Assembly: GCA_965240325.2 (NCBI GenBank)
Contig: OZ251222.1
Span: forward strand, 3,100,001 to 3,164,000
Source of the DNA: Rebecca billardiae RCC1528
Taxonomy: Eukaryota > Haptophyta
Length of the DNA stretch: 64,000 nt
Direction of reading: 5' to 3'
Part shown: piece by piece, positions 46,646-58,037 of the stretch
How positions within the stretch are numbered: the stretch's first letter is position 1
How the letters are laid out: every line of letters begins with the position of its first letter
Position numbers and translations under genes: made by a program
The notes under the pieces: model-generated
What the model saw: only the letters and a program-made list of their open reading frames with translations
What the model was told of the DNA's origin: nothing
The model's database searches: none

Positions 46646-47587
46646 GTGCCGACTGCCCGCTGCCCTCACCCTTCCACCTCCCTGCTGCCCGTGCAAGCCG
46701 GAGCTCGCCACCAGCTGCCCGCACTCGTCGACGAGACGCCGATCGCTGGCCCGGCCCATCGCTCATCGCCCGCCACCCGCCCGCCCGCGCCGCGGCGCCC
46801 GCCGCACGGCACGCAGCTCTCGGCGGCAAGCATTGCTGCCGTGGACGGCAGCGCCGACCTGCTCGCGATCCACGTTGCCGAACTGTCGGAGGCGAACGTG
46901 CGCAAGAGCTGCGAGCTGAGCGCCGTGCCGAGACTCGAGAAGCAGCTGCACGCGGAGCACGCTGCAGCAGCCGAACGGACGGCGGCGGCCGCCGAGACGA
47001 TGGCTGCACGTAGGGTGCTGCTCGGCGTGGCCGAGGCCAAGTGGCGCGCAGCCTCGGCCGATGCCGCCGCGAGCAAGCCTGCTCGGCAAACCGCTGCGTT
47101 CGCGCTTGCCGCTGCTGCTCGGCGTGAGGCGCGCGCGCACGTGGCCGAGCGCGCTGCCGCGCGCGAGGAAGGCGCGGAGGAGCTTGGGCGGCTCGAAGCG
47201 GACCTGGCTCCTGCGCACGAGGTGACACGTGCGGGGTGTGGGCGCGCGTCCCAGGCGCGTGCAAGCTCGAGCTCGCGCGCGAAGGACTCGGCGCCAAGCC
47301 TCCGCGCACGAGAGCGCGGCGGAGGCGGTGGCGGCGGTGCGGCGCACGAGCAGCGAGCAGCCGCGCCATCCAGTCGGACGAGCAGTGATGAAGTGCTTCA
47401 AAGCTCGGAGTCGGATTCACCGTTCACGTCGGTCACGGCCTGCCACGCAGCTGTCGGACTGAGTCCCGGTCCCGGTCATCGTCCGGCGCTGAGTCGTGAC
47501 TTGTGGCAGCAGCCGCGCCCGGCGGTGCGCGCGGTCCGAGCCCGGGCCCGCGCGGCTCACTGTAGTAGCAGTCGCCTGACCAAGTGA
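46646..47587 (+). CDS. Possible helical Ala/Glu/Arg-rich protein (weak)
   Basis: A 313-codon frame whose middle part (46820-47220) could form a long helix or coiled coil: SADLLAIHVAELSEANVRK, RLEKQLHAEHAAAAERTAAA and RAAAREEGAEELGRLEADL. The first 55 codons are Pro/Arg-rich and the last 80 Ser/Gly-rich, which look non-coding, so only an internal exon may be real. No domain and no splice evidence. Its composition resembles the decayed sequence at 44.2-44.8 kb, so it may be another remnant. Confidence 0.28.
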   Translation: MPTARCPHPSTSLLPVQAGARHQLPALVDETPIAGPAHRSSPATRPPAPRRPPHGTQLSAASIAAVDGSADLLAIHVAELSEANVRKSCELSAVPRLEKQLHAEHAAAAERTAAAAETMAARRVLLGVAEAKWRAASADAAASKPARQTAAFALAAAARREARAHVAERAAAREEGAEELGRLEADLAPAHEVTRAGCGRASQARASSSSRAKDSAPSLRARERGGGGGGGAAHEQRAAAPSSRTSSDEVLQSSESDSPFTSVTACHAAVGLSPGPGHRPALSRDLWQQPRPAVRAVRARARAAHCSSSRLTK

Positions 47588-47855
47588 GAGTCGTGTTATC
47601 GACCAGTAGGACCGTACGTCGTGAGAGTCATCGAGGAGGCTGCTGAGTCAGCTGCGCCCGACCCGCTCCGCGCCTCCGGTCAGCCTCCGCGCCCGCTGCC
47701 GCCTCCGCCGCGGGGCCGGCCGATCGTCGGGCGGTCAGCCGCGTAGTCCGCAATGAAACTCGACGTCCAACCGGACAGATTCCCGGTAGTCCGCTGAGTA
47801 ACCGGTCATCGTAGTGTGAGCCGTGCTGACTGCGTGACGCCGCGGCCGGGCCCGG

Positions 47856-47950
47856 GCGCGCGGGTGCCAGTAGCTATACTATAGATACTAGCTAGGCCCC
47901 GGGTGCCAGTAGCTACTGGCACCCGGGCGGTAGCTACTGGCACCCGCGCC
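47856..47950. repeat. Palindrome cluster
   Basis: A perfect 30-bp palindrome lies at 47898-47927, centred on AGCT and built from GGTGCCAGTAGCTACTGGCA. Its half-site recurs as GGTGCCAGTAGCTA near 47863-47876 and, inverted, as TAGCTACTGGCACC near 47931-47944, so the whole cluster could form nested hairpins or a cruciform. Confidence 0.9.
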
Positions 47951-48530
47951 ACCGGTGACCCGCCCTGCCGCGGCCGCGGCCGCTCGGCCATTGTGACCCG
48001 GCGGCGAGTGAGAGTCCCCGTAGTCAGCTCTCATGATGGCCTCACGCGAGGATCGCGCCGGTACGGACCGCTGCGACGACTGGTGGCGCGCGCCGACTTC
48101 TGTCTGTCTCGTGCAGCGAGCGAGCCGCGGCGCCGGCGGCAGCGGCGGCAGCCGTCGCGCCGCCGACTGCTGCGCTGGCTGCTGCGGCGGCGGCGGAGCT
48201 TCAACGGCGGCGAGCCGCGCGGCCCGCGCGGTCCGGGCACAGAGCGGCTGAGCTGTGACACGGGATGCCGGACCGTCCCGCCGAGCGGCAACGGTCGTCA
48301 CGGGCTGCACGTTGGGCTCGGACACGGCCGTGGTGAGGTTGACGAGCGCAAGTACGACCTCGCCGTTGTGCATGAACTTGAGCGAGATGACCGCGCTGAA
48401 CGAGCAGGCCAAGTCTGTTCGGCACGCCGCCTAGGGCTGCGCGCTCGCCGCGTGCGTCGAGGCCGAGGAAGGCTGGGTTCTCAGGAACGGTACTGCAGGC
48501 GACAGCAGTAAGCAGCTTGCCCCTGACCGG

Positions 48531-48770
48531 TCACGTCGCCGAGTCACGCCGCAGCCGCTCATGAATCTTGCGCACCTGCGCGACGAAGAGGGCGGCGCTG
48601 CACGCGGACATGCAGATAACGAGGAGCGCGACGTGCAACGCGTTCATCGCCGTCGCCAGAGCGCTACCAGACCCACACATCGCCTGCCATGCCGCCTCGA
48701 CCGCCTCGCGCGAGCTCCACAAACAGTGCGCTTCTGCCGCGCGAGCACGCTCTGCTGTGTGATCTGGTTG
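48531..48770 (-). CDS. Possible terminal exon encoding a membrane anchor (weak)
   Basis: The end of a minus-strand frame reads LWSSREAVEAAWQAM, then a hydrophobic stretch (ALHVALLVICMSACSAALFV) and a basic tail (RKIHERLRRDSAT). A possible splice acceptor (ACACAGCAG) sits at about 48760-48752. No upstream exon was found, so this may be chance. Confidence 0.22.
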   Translation of the reverse strand, partial: QPDHTAERARAAEAHCLWSSREAVEAAWQAMCGSGSALATAMNALHVALLVICMSACSAALFVAQVRKIHERLRRDSAT

Positions 48771-49413
48771 GTGTACCGGTGAAAATGCATCGAGGGGCCC
48801 TTCGTATGCGGCATTAGACCTCGCACGTCCTTCTCCCCGCCCTTCTTTCACGCCAAGTGTCTGCGCGCGCGGCGATCCGCGGCGGCGGGCAGATGCGGCC
48901 ACATGCAGGCGAGCAGCAGAAAGGGCGCGCGTGCATGGTGAACGCGTCAGATGCAGGATACGTGATGCGCATTTTGGGCATCTACACTCCGATCCCGCCC
49001 ATCGCCACTTATTCGCCAGACCCGCATCTCCAAGGGGCTCGGCGCTGTGCGCGCCTTCGCGCGCGCGAATGTTCAAATCATGGCCGCGCGTGCAAACGGG
49101 GTGCAGGTGGACGATGGATGCGGCGGAGCGATTCCTGCGCCGCGCCGCAAATGCGGGGAACTGTATTGCGCAGCTGAAGCGCACGCACCATCGCGGCCCA
49201 GCCAAGCCGCTCGGTCCCAGGCCGACGCCAGCTGGCGACGTTCGTCGCGCGATGGGCGATTTCGACGACATCGCGAAGCGCTCGACCAATTCGCCTCCGG
49301 CCGTCCGCCGGCCGCGTCCAACTGCCGGCGAGGGAGCCGGGTCGGCAGTTATCGCATTTTTTTAATGGGTTCGCCGAATTAGCTTACGGTCGTGGCTGGC
49401 GGGCGATCCTGCG

Positions 49414-49610
<197 letters not shown>

Positions 49611-49611
<1 letters not shown>

Positions 49612-51323
49612 TATTTATTATTTTTTTCATCATCAGCATCCGTATCGGAGTAATCAGAGTGCTGAGTGCATGCCGCCCGCGAGTGCGACTCAATCTTCGC
49701 CCACAAGGCGCGCAGTTTGCACGCGCAGTCAGCAGCCTCCTCAGGTGGCCACGCCTCGCCGTCCGATGCTGTCGGCCCAAGCTGCGCCAGCCGCGTGACC
49801 TCGGCGCGCACAAGCCGTTCGAGATCGTGCAGCGTCTCGCTGTGCGCAATCCAGCCAGGTGGCCGCGACGCACCGGACGCACCTTGCGGCTCTGAGGACC
49901 ACGCGCGCGCGGCGGCAGCGGTGAGCTCTGGCACGTCCGTGAACAGAGGCACGGGCGCATCGGCGGCCCGGCGCTCGGTCCAATCGGCGATGTGGGTGGC
50001 CGCGCCCACGGCCGCGAGCACGAAGTCGTCCGCGGAGCCGAACGCACAGCCCGCTTGGGTGCTGAGCGTGTCGAGCAGCTGCCGCTCAGTCCCGTGCTCG
50101 CCCTCGGCGTCAGCAGCGAGCTCGAGCCAGTGCTCGAGCTGCACGTGGTGCACAAAGACACTCGCCCAGTGCTCGGGCCCCAGCACTCGGCGCATCGCCG
50201 GGAGTATGCGCGGCAGCCGCGGGAGCGTCTGCTGCGGCCCGCCGCCATGCGCGCTCGACGTGTGCGCGTACACGTGGCGCAGGAGGTTGTCCGCCGCGTG
50301 CTCGAGAGACGCCTCCCACTCGAAAAGGGACGAGGCCGCGCTCGCCTCGCCTGGCGCACGCAGCGGCCAGGGCTCGCCCTCGTCGTCGCTTGCAGCGGGC
50401 GAGACGCTCACGTCCACGTCCGCGTCGGTGAAGCAGCGGCCGCATGCGTCGCACAGCCACGTCCCGTCACGCTCAGCACGCGTGATGGAGCCGGCGGCCC
50501 TGACGGAGGGCCGCAGGACCCCGTCCGCCGTGGCGAGTGGTCGCGACGGGAGGAGCCCGTCTGAGCCGCGCGGCATGCACGCCGGGCATGGCAACGCGCG
50601 CAGGCTGTCGCGCTCGGCATCGCAGCTGGCGCAGTGGCAGACGAAGCACTTGCTCGCGCGGAGGAGCGCGCGCCGCACTCGCGTCGCCGCGTACTCCCAC
50701 GGACCGAGGTAATTCGTTGTGAGCACCTCGCCCTGGCGGATTCGGCGGAGCGCGCGGTGCTCCAGCAGCCCGCCGCTCACATGCGCGAATGCGCAGTTGG
50801 CGGAGAGGCACGCGTGCGTGAATTGACTGCCCAGGGCGTACATGGCGCCGCGGTGGCGGTCAGTCGCATGCGGCGCGTGATGCGCGTTGAGCGCATAGGT
50901 GGCGAGCGCCTGCTCGAGCTCGGCGGGGGACGGACGGCCGCACGGCATGGAGTCCGCCCACCAGCGCGCCACGCGCACCGCCTCCTGCAGCGGCTGCGCA
51001 TCAGCGCGCTCGGCGTCGGGGACGGCCTCCATGCCACAAAATGTGCCGAGCACGCGCTCGCGCACGTCGTCGGGCGCGTGCACGAACGCGTGCGCCGCGC
51101 ACATCAGGTCGATCGTCTCGCAGCGCGCCTCTCGCGCGCCGCGGATGAGCACCTCGCGCTCGGACTTGCTGAGCTCGCGCATGGCGGTCATTGCGAGTAC
51201 AGGTGGCTCGCGCACTAGCAGTGCGCCCGCGGGGATGTCACACGCGGCCCGCAGGATGCGCCCGAGCGCCGGATGCACGTCGTGCACATGCAACTGGGGC
51301 CCACGCCCGGCCTGGGCAGCCAT
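49611..51323 (-). CDS. SMYD-like SET-domain protein (probable lysine methyltransferase)
   Basis: 570 residues from the ATG at 51323, no intron. The N-terminus ([24 protein letters not shown]) is the first part of a SMYD-type split SET domain. The second part, near residues 165-210, has [18 protein letters not shown], in the place of the NHSC.PN motif, then [13 protein letters not shown] with the conserved Tyr region. Behind it a cysteine cluster (CFVCHCASC) is the post-SET zinc site, followed by a second CPAC/CDAC cluster. The MYND zinc finger that normally interrupts SMYD SET domains is not visible. The C-terminal half is helical (about 330-570), as in SMYD proteins. Protein lysine methylation is inferred; the NHS-to-THA change at the SAM site makes activity less certain. 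Confidence 0.85.
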
Positions 51324-51417
51324 CCTGGCGGCGCCATTGATGAGCCAAATACAGCGTTTTAGCGTTTCATTAACGTGCCAACGTAAAGTTTACCCGCAAG
51401 GTCTGCGTGGCCCAATC

Positions 51418-52217
51418 TACACCCCAGCTCGCCGCCGCTGCGGTGCTTTCGCGCGAGCCCCAGCGGGCAACTCGGCACCCCCGTTTGGCGCGCTGGCGGG
51501 GCTGGGACGGCCGGGGCGCGGCCGCAGCTGCGCCCGCATGAGCGCGCGCTCGGCCGCGTGCGACGCGGCGGAGTCGCGGCTGACATACCCCGGGCCCTCC
51601 TTGCGCCGCGCAACGCCGCCCACACGCATCGCCGCTCGCACGCGCAGGCCTGCCACGCCCGGCTTGGGCTTGTCAGCACAAGCTCGGCGGAGGCGCGCGG
51701 CGCCGAGGGCTCGGCCGGTGATGCGGCGCTCGCCCAGGCGGAGACTTGGCGGATGCATGGGAAGTGCCTTCGCCTGACCGGATCCCGGGCGTCGCCGTCC
51801 GTGTGTACACGCGAGGCGCGCCTGTAGTGGTCGACAGGTGACGGGCGCAGAGTGCGCTCGCCCTCGAGCAAGCAGCGGACGTACCGGTAGGTGCGCGCGC
51901 ACACAGCGGGGCTGTCGAGCTGCCTCCGGCTGGGTAGATCGACGGTGCATGCCCTAGCCCTGGTCTGGGAGGCTTGCGCGGGTTCGGAGGCCGGTGAACG
52001 CTCGGCGCGGACCCACGTGTCTTGCCGGGCACGGCGGCGCGACACTCACACTGCTCGACTGCCAGTCTCGAGGATGAGTGGCATCAGAGCGCTTGCCGGC
52101 GTGCTGGCGGGCTCAACCGCCGCGCCGACGGCCACGCCTTGGCCAGGACACGATGAGCTCGCGAGTCCTCCGTAGCCGCCTGCTGCTGTGGACCCGCCGC
52201 CCAAGGCCCGCGGCCGA
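51418..52217. repeat. Inverted duplication, left arm
   Basis: The reverse complement of this arm is almost identical to 53797-54596. The only length change I can see is five bases present in the right arm (near 53968) and absent here. A frame on the minus strand (51950-51417, 177 codons) is preserved in both arms with one visible amino-acid change (Ala to Ser). Its stop codon lies exactly at the outer arm boundary. No family is recognised for that frame. Confidence 0.93.
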
Positions 52218-53796
52218 CCGGCGGCCGTTCGGAGAGGCCAGCCAGCTGCCAGGCGATCCGACGCCGGGCTGGGGGGCGGCGAGGGCGATGGGGATGGAGG
52301 CGGGCTCGGCGTTGGAAGGGGCGGCGGCGGGCTTGGTAGCGGCGACGTTGGCGGCGATGTCTATGGGCGGCGTAGTGGGATTGAGCCCGGAAGCTGCCAG
52401 TGGTGATTGTGGCTCGCTGACTGACGGTGGCTGGCTCGGCGGCTGGCTCGGCGGCCCCGAAAGAGATGAGCTGTGAGGCGGAGCCTAAAGCCACTGTTTC
52501 ACGGCGGGCTCGCTGCGTCACCGTCGCTCTCGGCCAGCAACCTGGCGGTGATGCAGCCCGGCCAAGCACGCGTCGGGCGTGGGCGCTGCCGCTAGTAGGT
52601 TGGCCACAGGCCACCCACTCGGCAAAGCGCGCACAATAACGCCGATGACCCAGAAATTGAAAATGCAGTAGGGCACTGCGGGCTCGCTGTGTCTGCTGTG
52701 AAAGACTGTTCAGTCCGCGAGAGAGATGATTGTCACTGCCAAGTCTGTCAGGGTTCGATGAGTCGTCTTAGACTACTTAGCGACCGTAGGCTGCTGCTCG
52801 ACGTCGTCATCATCATCTGACCTGCCGCGCGCGCGGTGCACTATCGATTGAGTCATAGTATCAATAATCATAATTGCGTGGACCAGCCACATGAGATGTC
52901 ATCGCGACTCAGAGTTCGTCATCACTGGCCACTCAGCCCGCGTCCCGCTCGCCCCGCTGTCCACTTAGATACGCGCCTGCTGACGATACCGTGCATCAGC
53001 AGCACATGCTGCGCTCCTGCTGAGTGCTGGCTGATGACGCTGATCTGTGATGATCGCGAGACAGCAGTCGCAGCATCACGATCATCGTATTATCAAACGG
53101 AGCCATGCGCTGCTGCACACTAGCCATCATCAGTGTCCGATCAAGCAGTGCTACTGGCTGCTGCGAGGAGTCCACGTGGCAGCGTTACGGCTAGTTGCAG
53201 CAAGGCGCATCCCCAGCTCACTGCAAGTGTGCGACAATTCCGCAACTCAAATGCGCATAGGTCAAGCCGATCGGAACTGATGACGATCAGAAGCTGAGAC
53301 GAATGCGCGCACAAGTCTCGTCTCGTCCGCCAGCTTTGGCGGTGAGCTTTGCGGAGCCAGCTGCTGCGTAGTGCGTACGTGATTTGCGCGCTGGCGCCGG
53401 GCGCGCTGGCCGAGCGCTTGCATCCGCAGGCGGAGTAGTACTACATCACTCAACAATCTTGCCAATACGTTACTAGTTAGCTCCGGCGGACGCCATGAAT
53501 AGCTGCTGATCCTGATACTGATGATACTTTGATATAGTGATGCTCATGCTGCCCGCTGCCGCGGGCCGCGGAACGAATCAGACAAGCACTAAGCAGCCTA
53601 GCCTGGTGGGTGAAGCTGCGGCAGCTCGTGGAAGTCTAGCAGGCCTGGCGAGGACCTCCATCACGAACTCAGCCCTCTCGTGGTGACGTAACGTAGCGAG
53701 TTTGCGGCCACTACGGCCCGACTGGGTTCAGCCGCTAGCTCGGACCGCGACGGCACGAGCTGTCGCAGTGTCCGGGACAGTGGCGCGGCCCGTTGG
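52218..53796. other. Spacer between inverted arms
   Basis: 1.6 kb without a supported gene. It contains a short GGCTGGCTCGGC tandem near 52430-52460 and cryptically simple sequence from 52640 onwards. Confidence 0.6.
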
Positions 53797-54596
53797 CCAC
53801 GGGCCTTGGGCGGCGGGTCCACAGCAGCAGGCGGCTACGGAGGACTCGCGAGCTCATCGTGTTCTAGCCAAGGCGTGGCCGTCGGCGCGGCGGTTGAGCC
53901 CGCCAGCACGCCGGCAAGCGCTCTGATGCCACTCATCCTCGAGACTGGCAGTCGAGCAGTGTGAGCCAGTGTCGCGCCGCCGTGCCCGGCAAGACACGTG
54001 GGTCCGCGCCGAGCGTTCACCGGCCTCCGAACCCGCGCAAGCCTCCCAGACCAGGGCTAGGGCATGCACCGTCGATCTACCCAGCCGGAGGCAGCTCGAC
54101 AGCCCCGCTGTGTGCGCGCGCACCTACCGGTACGTCCGCTGCTTGCTCGAGGGCGAGCGCACTCTGCGCCCGTCACCTGTCGACCACTACAGGCGCGCCT
54201 CTCGTGTACACACGGACGGCGACGCCCGGGATCCGGTCAGGCGAAGGCACTTCCCATGCATCCGCCAAGTCTCCGCCTGGGCGAGCGCCGCATCACCGGC
54301 CGAGCCCTCGGCGCCGCGCGCCTCCGCCGAGCTTGTGCTGACAAGCCCAAGCCGGGCGTGGCAGGCCTGCGCGTGCGAGCGGCGATGCGTGTGGGCGGCG
54401 TTGCGCGGCGCAAGGAGGGCCCGGGGTATGTCAGCCGCGACTCCGCCGCGTCGCACGCGGCCGAGCGCGCGCTCATGCGGGCGCAGCTGCGGCCGCGCCC
54501 CGGCCGTCCCAGCCCCGCCAGCGCGCCAAACGGGGGTGCCGAGTTGCCCGCTGGGGCTCGCGCGAAAGCACCGCAGCGGCGGCGAGCTGGGGTGTA
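53797..54596. repeat. Inverted duplication, right arm
   Basis: Near-identical reverse complement of 51418-52217, ending about 100 bp before the uridine-kinase gene. The matching frame runs on the plus strand (54064-54597) and ends in TAA where the left arm has TAG. The difference falls at the boundary of the duplicated sequence. Confidence 0.93.
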
Positions 54597-54697
54597 AATC
54601 GGCTGGCCAAGACGTCGACGACCCTATTTGACGGACGCAGTCAGTTCCCGGAATCGGCATTCAACCTCGTGAGCCAGAACGTGCCCGCCCTCCCAAC

Positions 54698-55693
54698 ATG
54701 ACCCGGCCGGTGTTGCCCATGCGCACGATTGTCGCCCTATTGGCCGTGGTCGCGCCGGCGGCGACGATGCGATCGGCTCGCTCAGCCCGCATCGCTCGGC
54801 TTGGCGAGCACGCGCGGCGAGGTGCACTCGCGATGCAGGCGGACGGGCCGAGCGTGGACGTCGCGGCGGCGTTCGTGCGGCCCTTCATCATCGGCATTGG
54901 CGGTGGCTCAGCCTCGGGCAAGACGACCGTGGTCGAGAATATCATGTCTAAGATTGGACACCTGGACCACGTCGCGAGCATTTCGCAGGACTGCTTCTAT
55001 CGGGGCCTCAGTGCCGAGGAGATTGCGAACGTGGGCGATTACAACTTCGACTCGCCCGATGCGATGGACTTTGACGAGCAGGTGGCGGTGCTCCGTGCGC
55101 TGCAGCAGGGGCAGCCCGACGTGCACGTGCCGAGCTACGACTTCGTCACGCATTCGCGCCTCGCCCCGGAGAACGACGTCGTGATCAGCGCGCCGGCCAT
55201 CGTGATCTTTGAGGGGATCCTCGCGCTGCACGACCCGCGGCTGCGGGACATGTTCGACCTCTCCATCTTCGTCGACACGGACAGCGACCTGCGGCTCCTG
55301 CGGCGCATCAAGCGGGACATCGTCTCGCGCGGCCGCACGCTGGAGAGCGTGCTAGAGCAGTACGAGCGCTTCGTGAAGCCCTCGCACGACCAGTACATCG
55401 AGCCGTGCAAGGCGCACGCCGACCTGGTCGTGCCCTTCAACAAGCACAACATTGTCGCGATCGAGCTCATCTGCGACCACATCAACCTGCTCCGCGAGCG
55501 CTGCACGAAGCTCTCGGAGGACTTCCATGACCACGCCGCCGCGCGCACGCGCGCGCTCACGACGGCGTTGAACTCGCACAGCGCCGCGGCGAGCCTGACT
55601 GTGCCGAATGCGCCTGTGAACGGCCGTGTCATGCCGACCGCTGCCGCAACCCTCAACGTGAACCGCGGCGGCAAGCACTACCACGCGCAATGA
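54698..55693 (+). CDS. Uridine/cytidine kinase with N-terminal leader
   Basis: 331 residues, no intron. After a hydrophobic leader (MRTIVALLAVVAPAA) and a basic, Ala-rich stretch, the kinase domain starts near residue 60. The Walker A loop is GGGSASGKTT (68-77), followed by SISQDCFYRGL (catalytic Asp region), NFDSPDAMDFDE, VPSYDFVTHSR and VIFEGILALHDPRLRD (Walker B-like region). The lid with RRIKRDIVSRGR and the FVKPSHDQYIEPCK motif of uridine kinases follow. The enzyme phosphorylates uridine or cytidine in pyrimidine salvage. The leader implies import into an organelle, probably the plastid, or secretory entry. The ATGs at 54698 and 54719 are both possible. The C-terminal 50 residues are family-atypical. 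It lies right next to the inverted duplication. Confidence 0.93.
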   Translation: MTRPVLPMRTIVALLAVVAPAATMRSARSARIARLGEHARRGALAMQADGPSVDVAAAFVRPFIIGIGGGSASGKTTVVENIMSKIGHLDHVASISQDCFYRGLSAEEIANVGDYNFDSPDAMDFDEQVAVLRALQQGQPDVHVPSYDFVTHSRLAPENDVVISAPAIVIFEGILALHDPRLRDMFDLSIFVDTDSDLRLLRRIKRDIVSRGRTLESVLEQYERFVKPSHDQYIEPCKAHADLVVPFNKHNIVAIELICDHINLLRERCTKLSEDFHDHAAARTRALTTALNSHSAAASLTVPNAPVNGRVMPTAAATLNVNRGGKHYHAQ

Positions 55694-58037
55694 CTAATCC
55701 GATGAGACTCCCCGGAGAGACTCAGGCGAGGGCTCGGCCGCATGCTGACAATACGTAAAGAGGGTTCAGGAAAGGTTGTGCCCCCGGCTTCGGCGGGTTC
55801 CCAGTGGCGGCATGCCGCCCGGCTCGTCGCCCCCACCACAACGATTGCCGGGTGGGCGGGTGGGCAGTTTTCGTGAATTCTCAAACGAAAGAACGAGTAC
55901 CCACATAGACAAACGAACTTACAGCCGTGCAAAACACACGCAGATGCCCGTTCTTCGGCAAAGAAAGGGGAGCCAAGCGGTACAAGCCGTACAAGTGATG
56001 AAAGTTGAAAGTACTTCGTTGCGCGGGTGGCGGGATCGCGAGGGCCCGCGGCGAATTGGAAACACCGAAAGACGGGCAGACGGCCGCGAAGGCGGCCAAA
56101 AGTTGGGTTGTGGGCGATTGCGGGGCGAGCGGTCTTGCGTCGCATCGCACGGGGCGCGCGCGGCCGTGCAGCTGGAAAGTGGTCTGGAGCGCCATCAGAG
56201 ACGTGAACTAACAGTAGCCAGCGTCGCTCGCTGCTACCTTGCCGCCTCTGGTCAGTGTGCGCGCCCACGCTGCCCGAATCGGCGAGCAGCGGGCGCCGCC
56301 GATCGCGTGCTGCAGCCGTGTGAATGAGTGACACTGGACAGTCAACGAGGAGTGAGCGAGGGCTGCTGACGGTGTATAGCCCTACTCAGTTGCGCGCCAT
56401 GCGGCCTCGCACGTCTGCGCAAGAGCTACAGCACGAGCCGTCGTAGCTTTTCAAAGCGTTCCGACTAGCCACAAGTCCATCCGTGGCCGAGCCGTCTCAC
56501 GAGGAGCTGTAGGTGAGCGGGTTGCGAATACTGCCCTGAGCGCATCCCATGCGCACATCCTGCAACCAGCAATGCCGCACGAGCATGCAGACGTTTGAGG
56601 CATTATCCATCTGTGTCGCCGTCGCGTCGCGGGTACGGCGGTTCCGCTGACTAGCTCGGTTTGGCGCAGGCGGCCTCCTGGACGTGTGTGCTTGGATTGG
56701 TGGCGTACTTGTCGTGACTACGGGGGACAGCACATTGCGATTGCATGTGTACATAGCCACGCCGAGCTGCACAGCGCGCCGCGCGTCAGCCCAGCAGTGC
56801 ACCACGCTCTCATCGTGCGGCCCGCCGCCACAGCGGGGCGCCGCTTTCACCGCGAGAGCGGCCGAGACTGTACCCAAGCGACGTTGGGTGACGGGGGGCA
56901 CGGCGCAGTGGGACGCAACCAATCAATCTGAGGCTGGCAGGCCGCCTACACGGGCACGTCGGCAGCTACACCAGCGCGCACCGCGCACGGCAGTGCCGCC
57001 CCCCCCTCGCTCGCAGGCTACCGCCGTGCGCCTGCCAGCCGCCCACCTTCGAGCCCCCCCGAAAGCTCGGGGCTCGCGGTTTGCCCTGGCTTCGCGCAGT
57101 GGAGCGCTGGCAAAGCTTTGAGCCAGGTTGGAACTCCTAATCAAAGCGCTTGGCGAGAGCCTGAAATAATTGAAGTACTCCGATTACTTGGGGTACCCCA
57201 AGTAAGTTACTGGCTTAGATTCAGGGTCTGAAATGCCGTTTTCGATTCTCACGAAAATTGCCTCCCTCCCCACCCGGCAATCGTTGTGGTGAGCGCACCT
57301 CGCCTGGCTACTGTGAGCGCTCGGAGTCCCGGCGTCATCGCCGGATCGTCCGGCGGGGTGGATGCCGGGCAAGTAGACACCGATTGGAAGGGCATGCGCT
57401 GCATCGGCATGCTGTCATCTGTCGTCTCTGCCACCTTGTCCTCGACGCGCGGTCTGCACTTCAGTAAAACGTGACAGCTTGCACGTGCTGCCCGTTGCAC
57501 GCCCGAAATAGGTGTGTGTGCTTGCTGACGCCGCTGGAGTAGCAACGCGCAGCGCTTTGGCCCTGGTAGAGAAGAGCCGAGCGGCTGATGCGTCCTGTAG
57601 CTGCTCTCATTTCTATTTTGAACCGTGCACGCGATGACGATCGGCATCCGATGGCTGCCGCGTTGCTCACGGTGTGGCTTACAGGCTGTCGTGAGAGGCG
57701 TGAGAGGGCTACTCGGCTGGACGGTGGGTATGGGGCGATGCTAGGGCCTCTCTAGCGACGCGCAGGCCCGACAGCGGCGCGTGGCGTTGCGCTCATCGCT
57801 ATTTCAAGCGGCCATCGGCCGGGCGGTCGCTGCTGGGGCACAACCTTTCCTGAACCCTCTTTACAGCTCGCCGAACTTTGGCAAGGACCAACGATATTCA
57901 TACTATATCCATGTTTGTTTTATTCAGCCGTAAAAAAAAATGCTCCAAGGCTGGGTCACGCGGTGCCGCCGCCATCGTGCTCACTTCGCTGCACGCGGGT
58001 GTACGATCGGAGGCCACCGCGCGCGGGACCAGGATCC
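55694..58037. other. Intergenic DNA bounded by inverted repeats
   Basis: No supported gene. Perfect 30-bp inverted repeats occur at 55755-55784 and 57835-57864, and 23-bp ones at 55834-55856 and 57269-57291, nested inside. Frames between them (for example 57249-57647, minus) have no domain. The last 170 bp form the leader/promoter of the SR-factor gene. Confidence 0.6.
55755..57864. mobile_element. Candidate 2.1-kb element with nested inverted ends
   Basis: The outer 30-bp repeat begins GTAAAGAGGGTTCAGG on the left and is its exact complement on the right. The second repeat (CACCACAACGATTGCCGGG) lies about 50 bp inward on the left but about 540 bp inward on the right. The right end thus carries roughly 490 bp of extra sequence, or the left end lost it. 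Similarity continues more weakly past the second repeat. No transposase is visible. An inverted duplication of gene-flanking DNA is the alternative. Confidence 0.45.

Noticed and set aside
51417-51950. 177-codon frame in the inverted duplication as a real gene
   Set aside because: It is Arg/Ala-rich like the shadow frames and overlaps other open frames on both strands. Conservation between arms only reflects recent duplication, although its stop at the boundary is mentioned as a finding.
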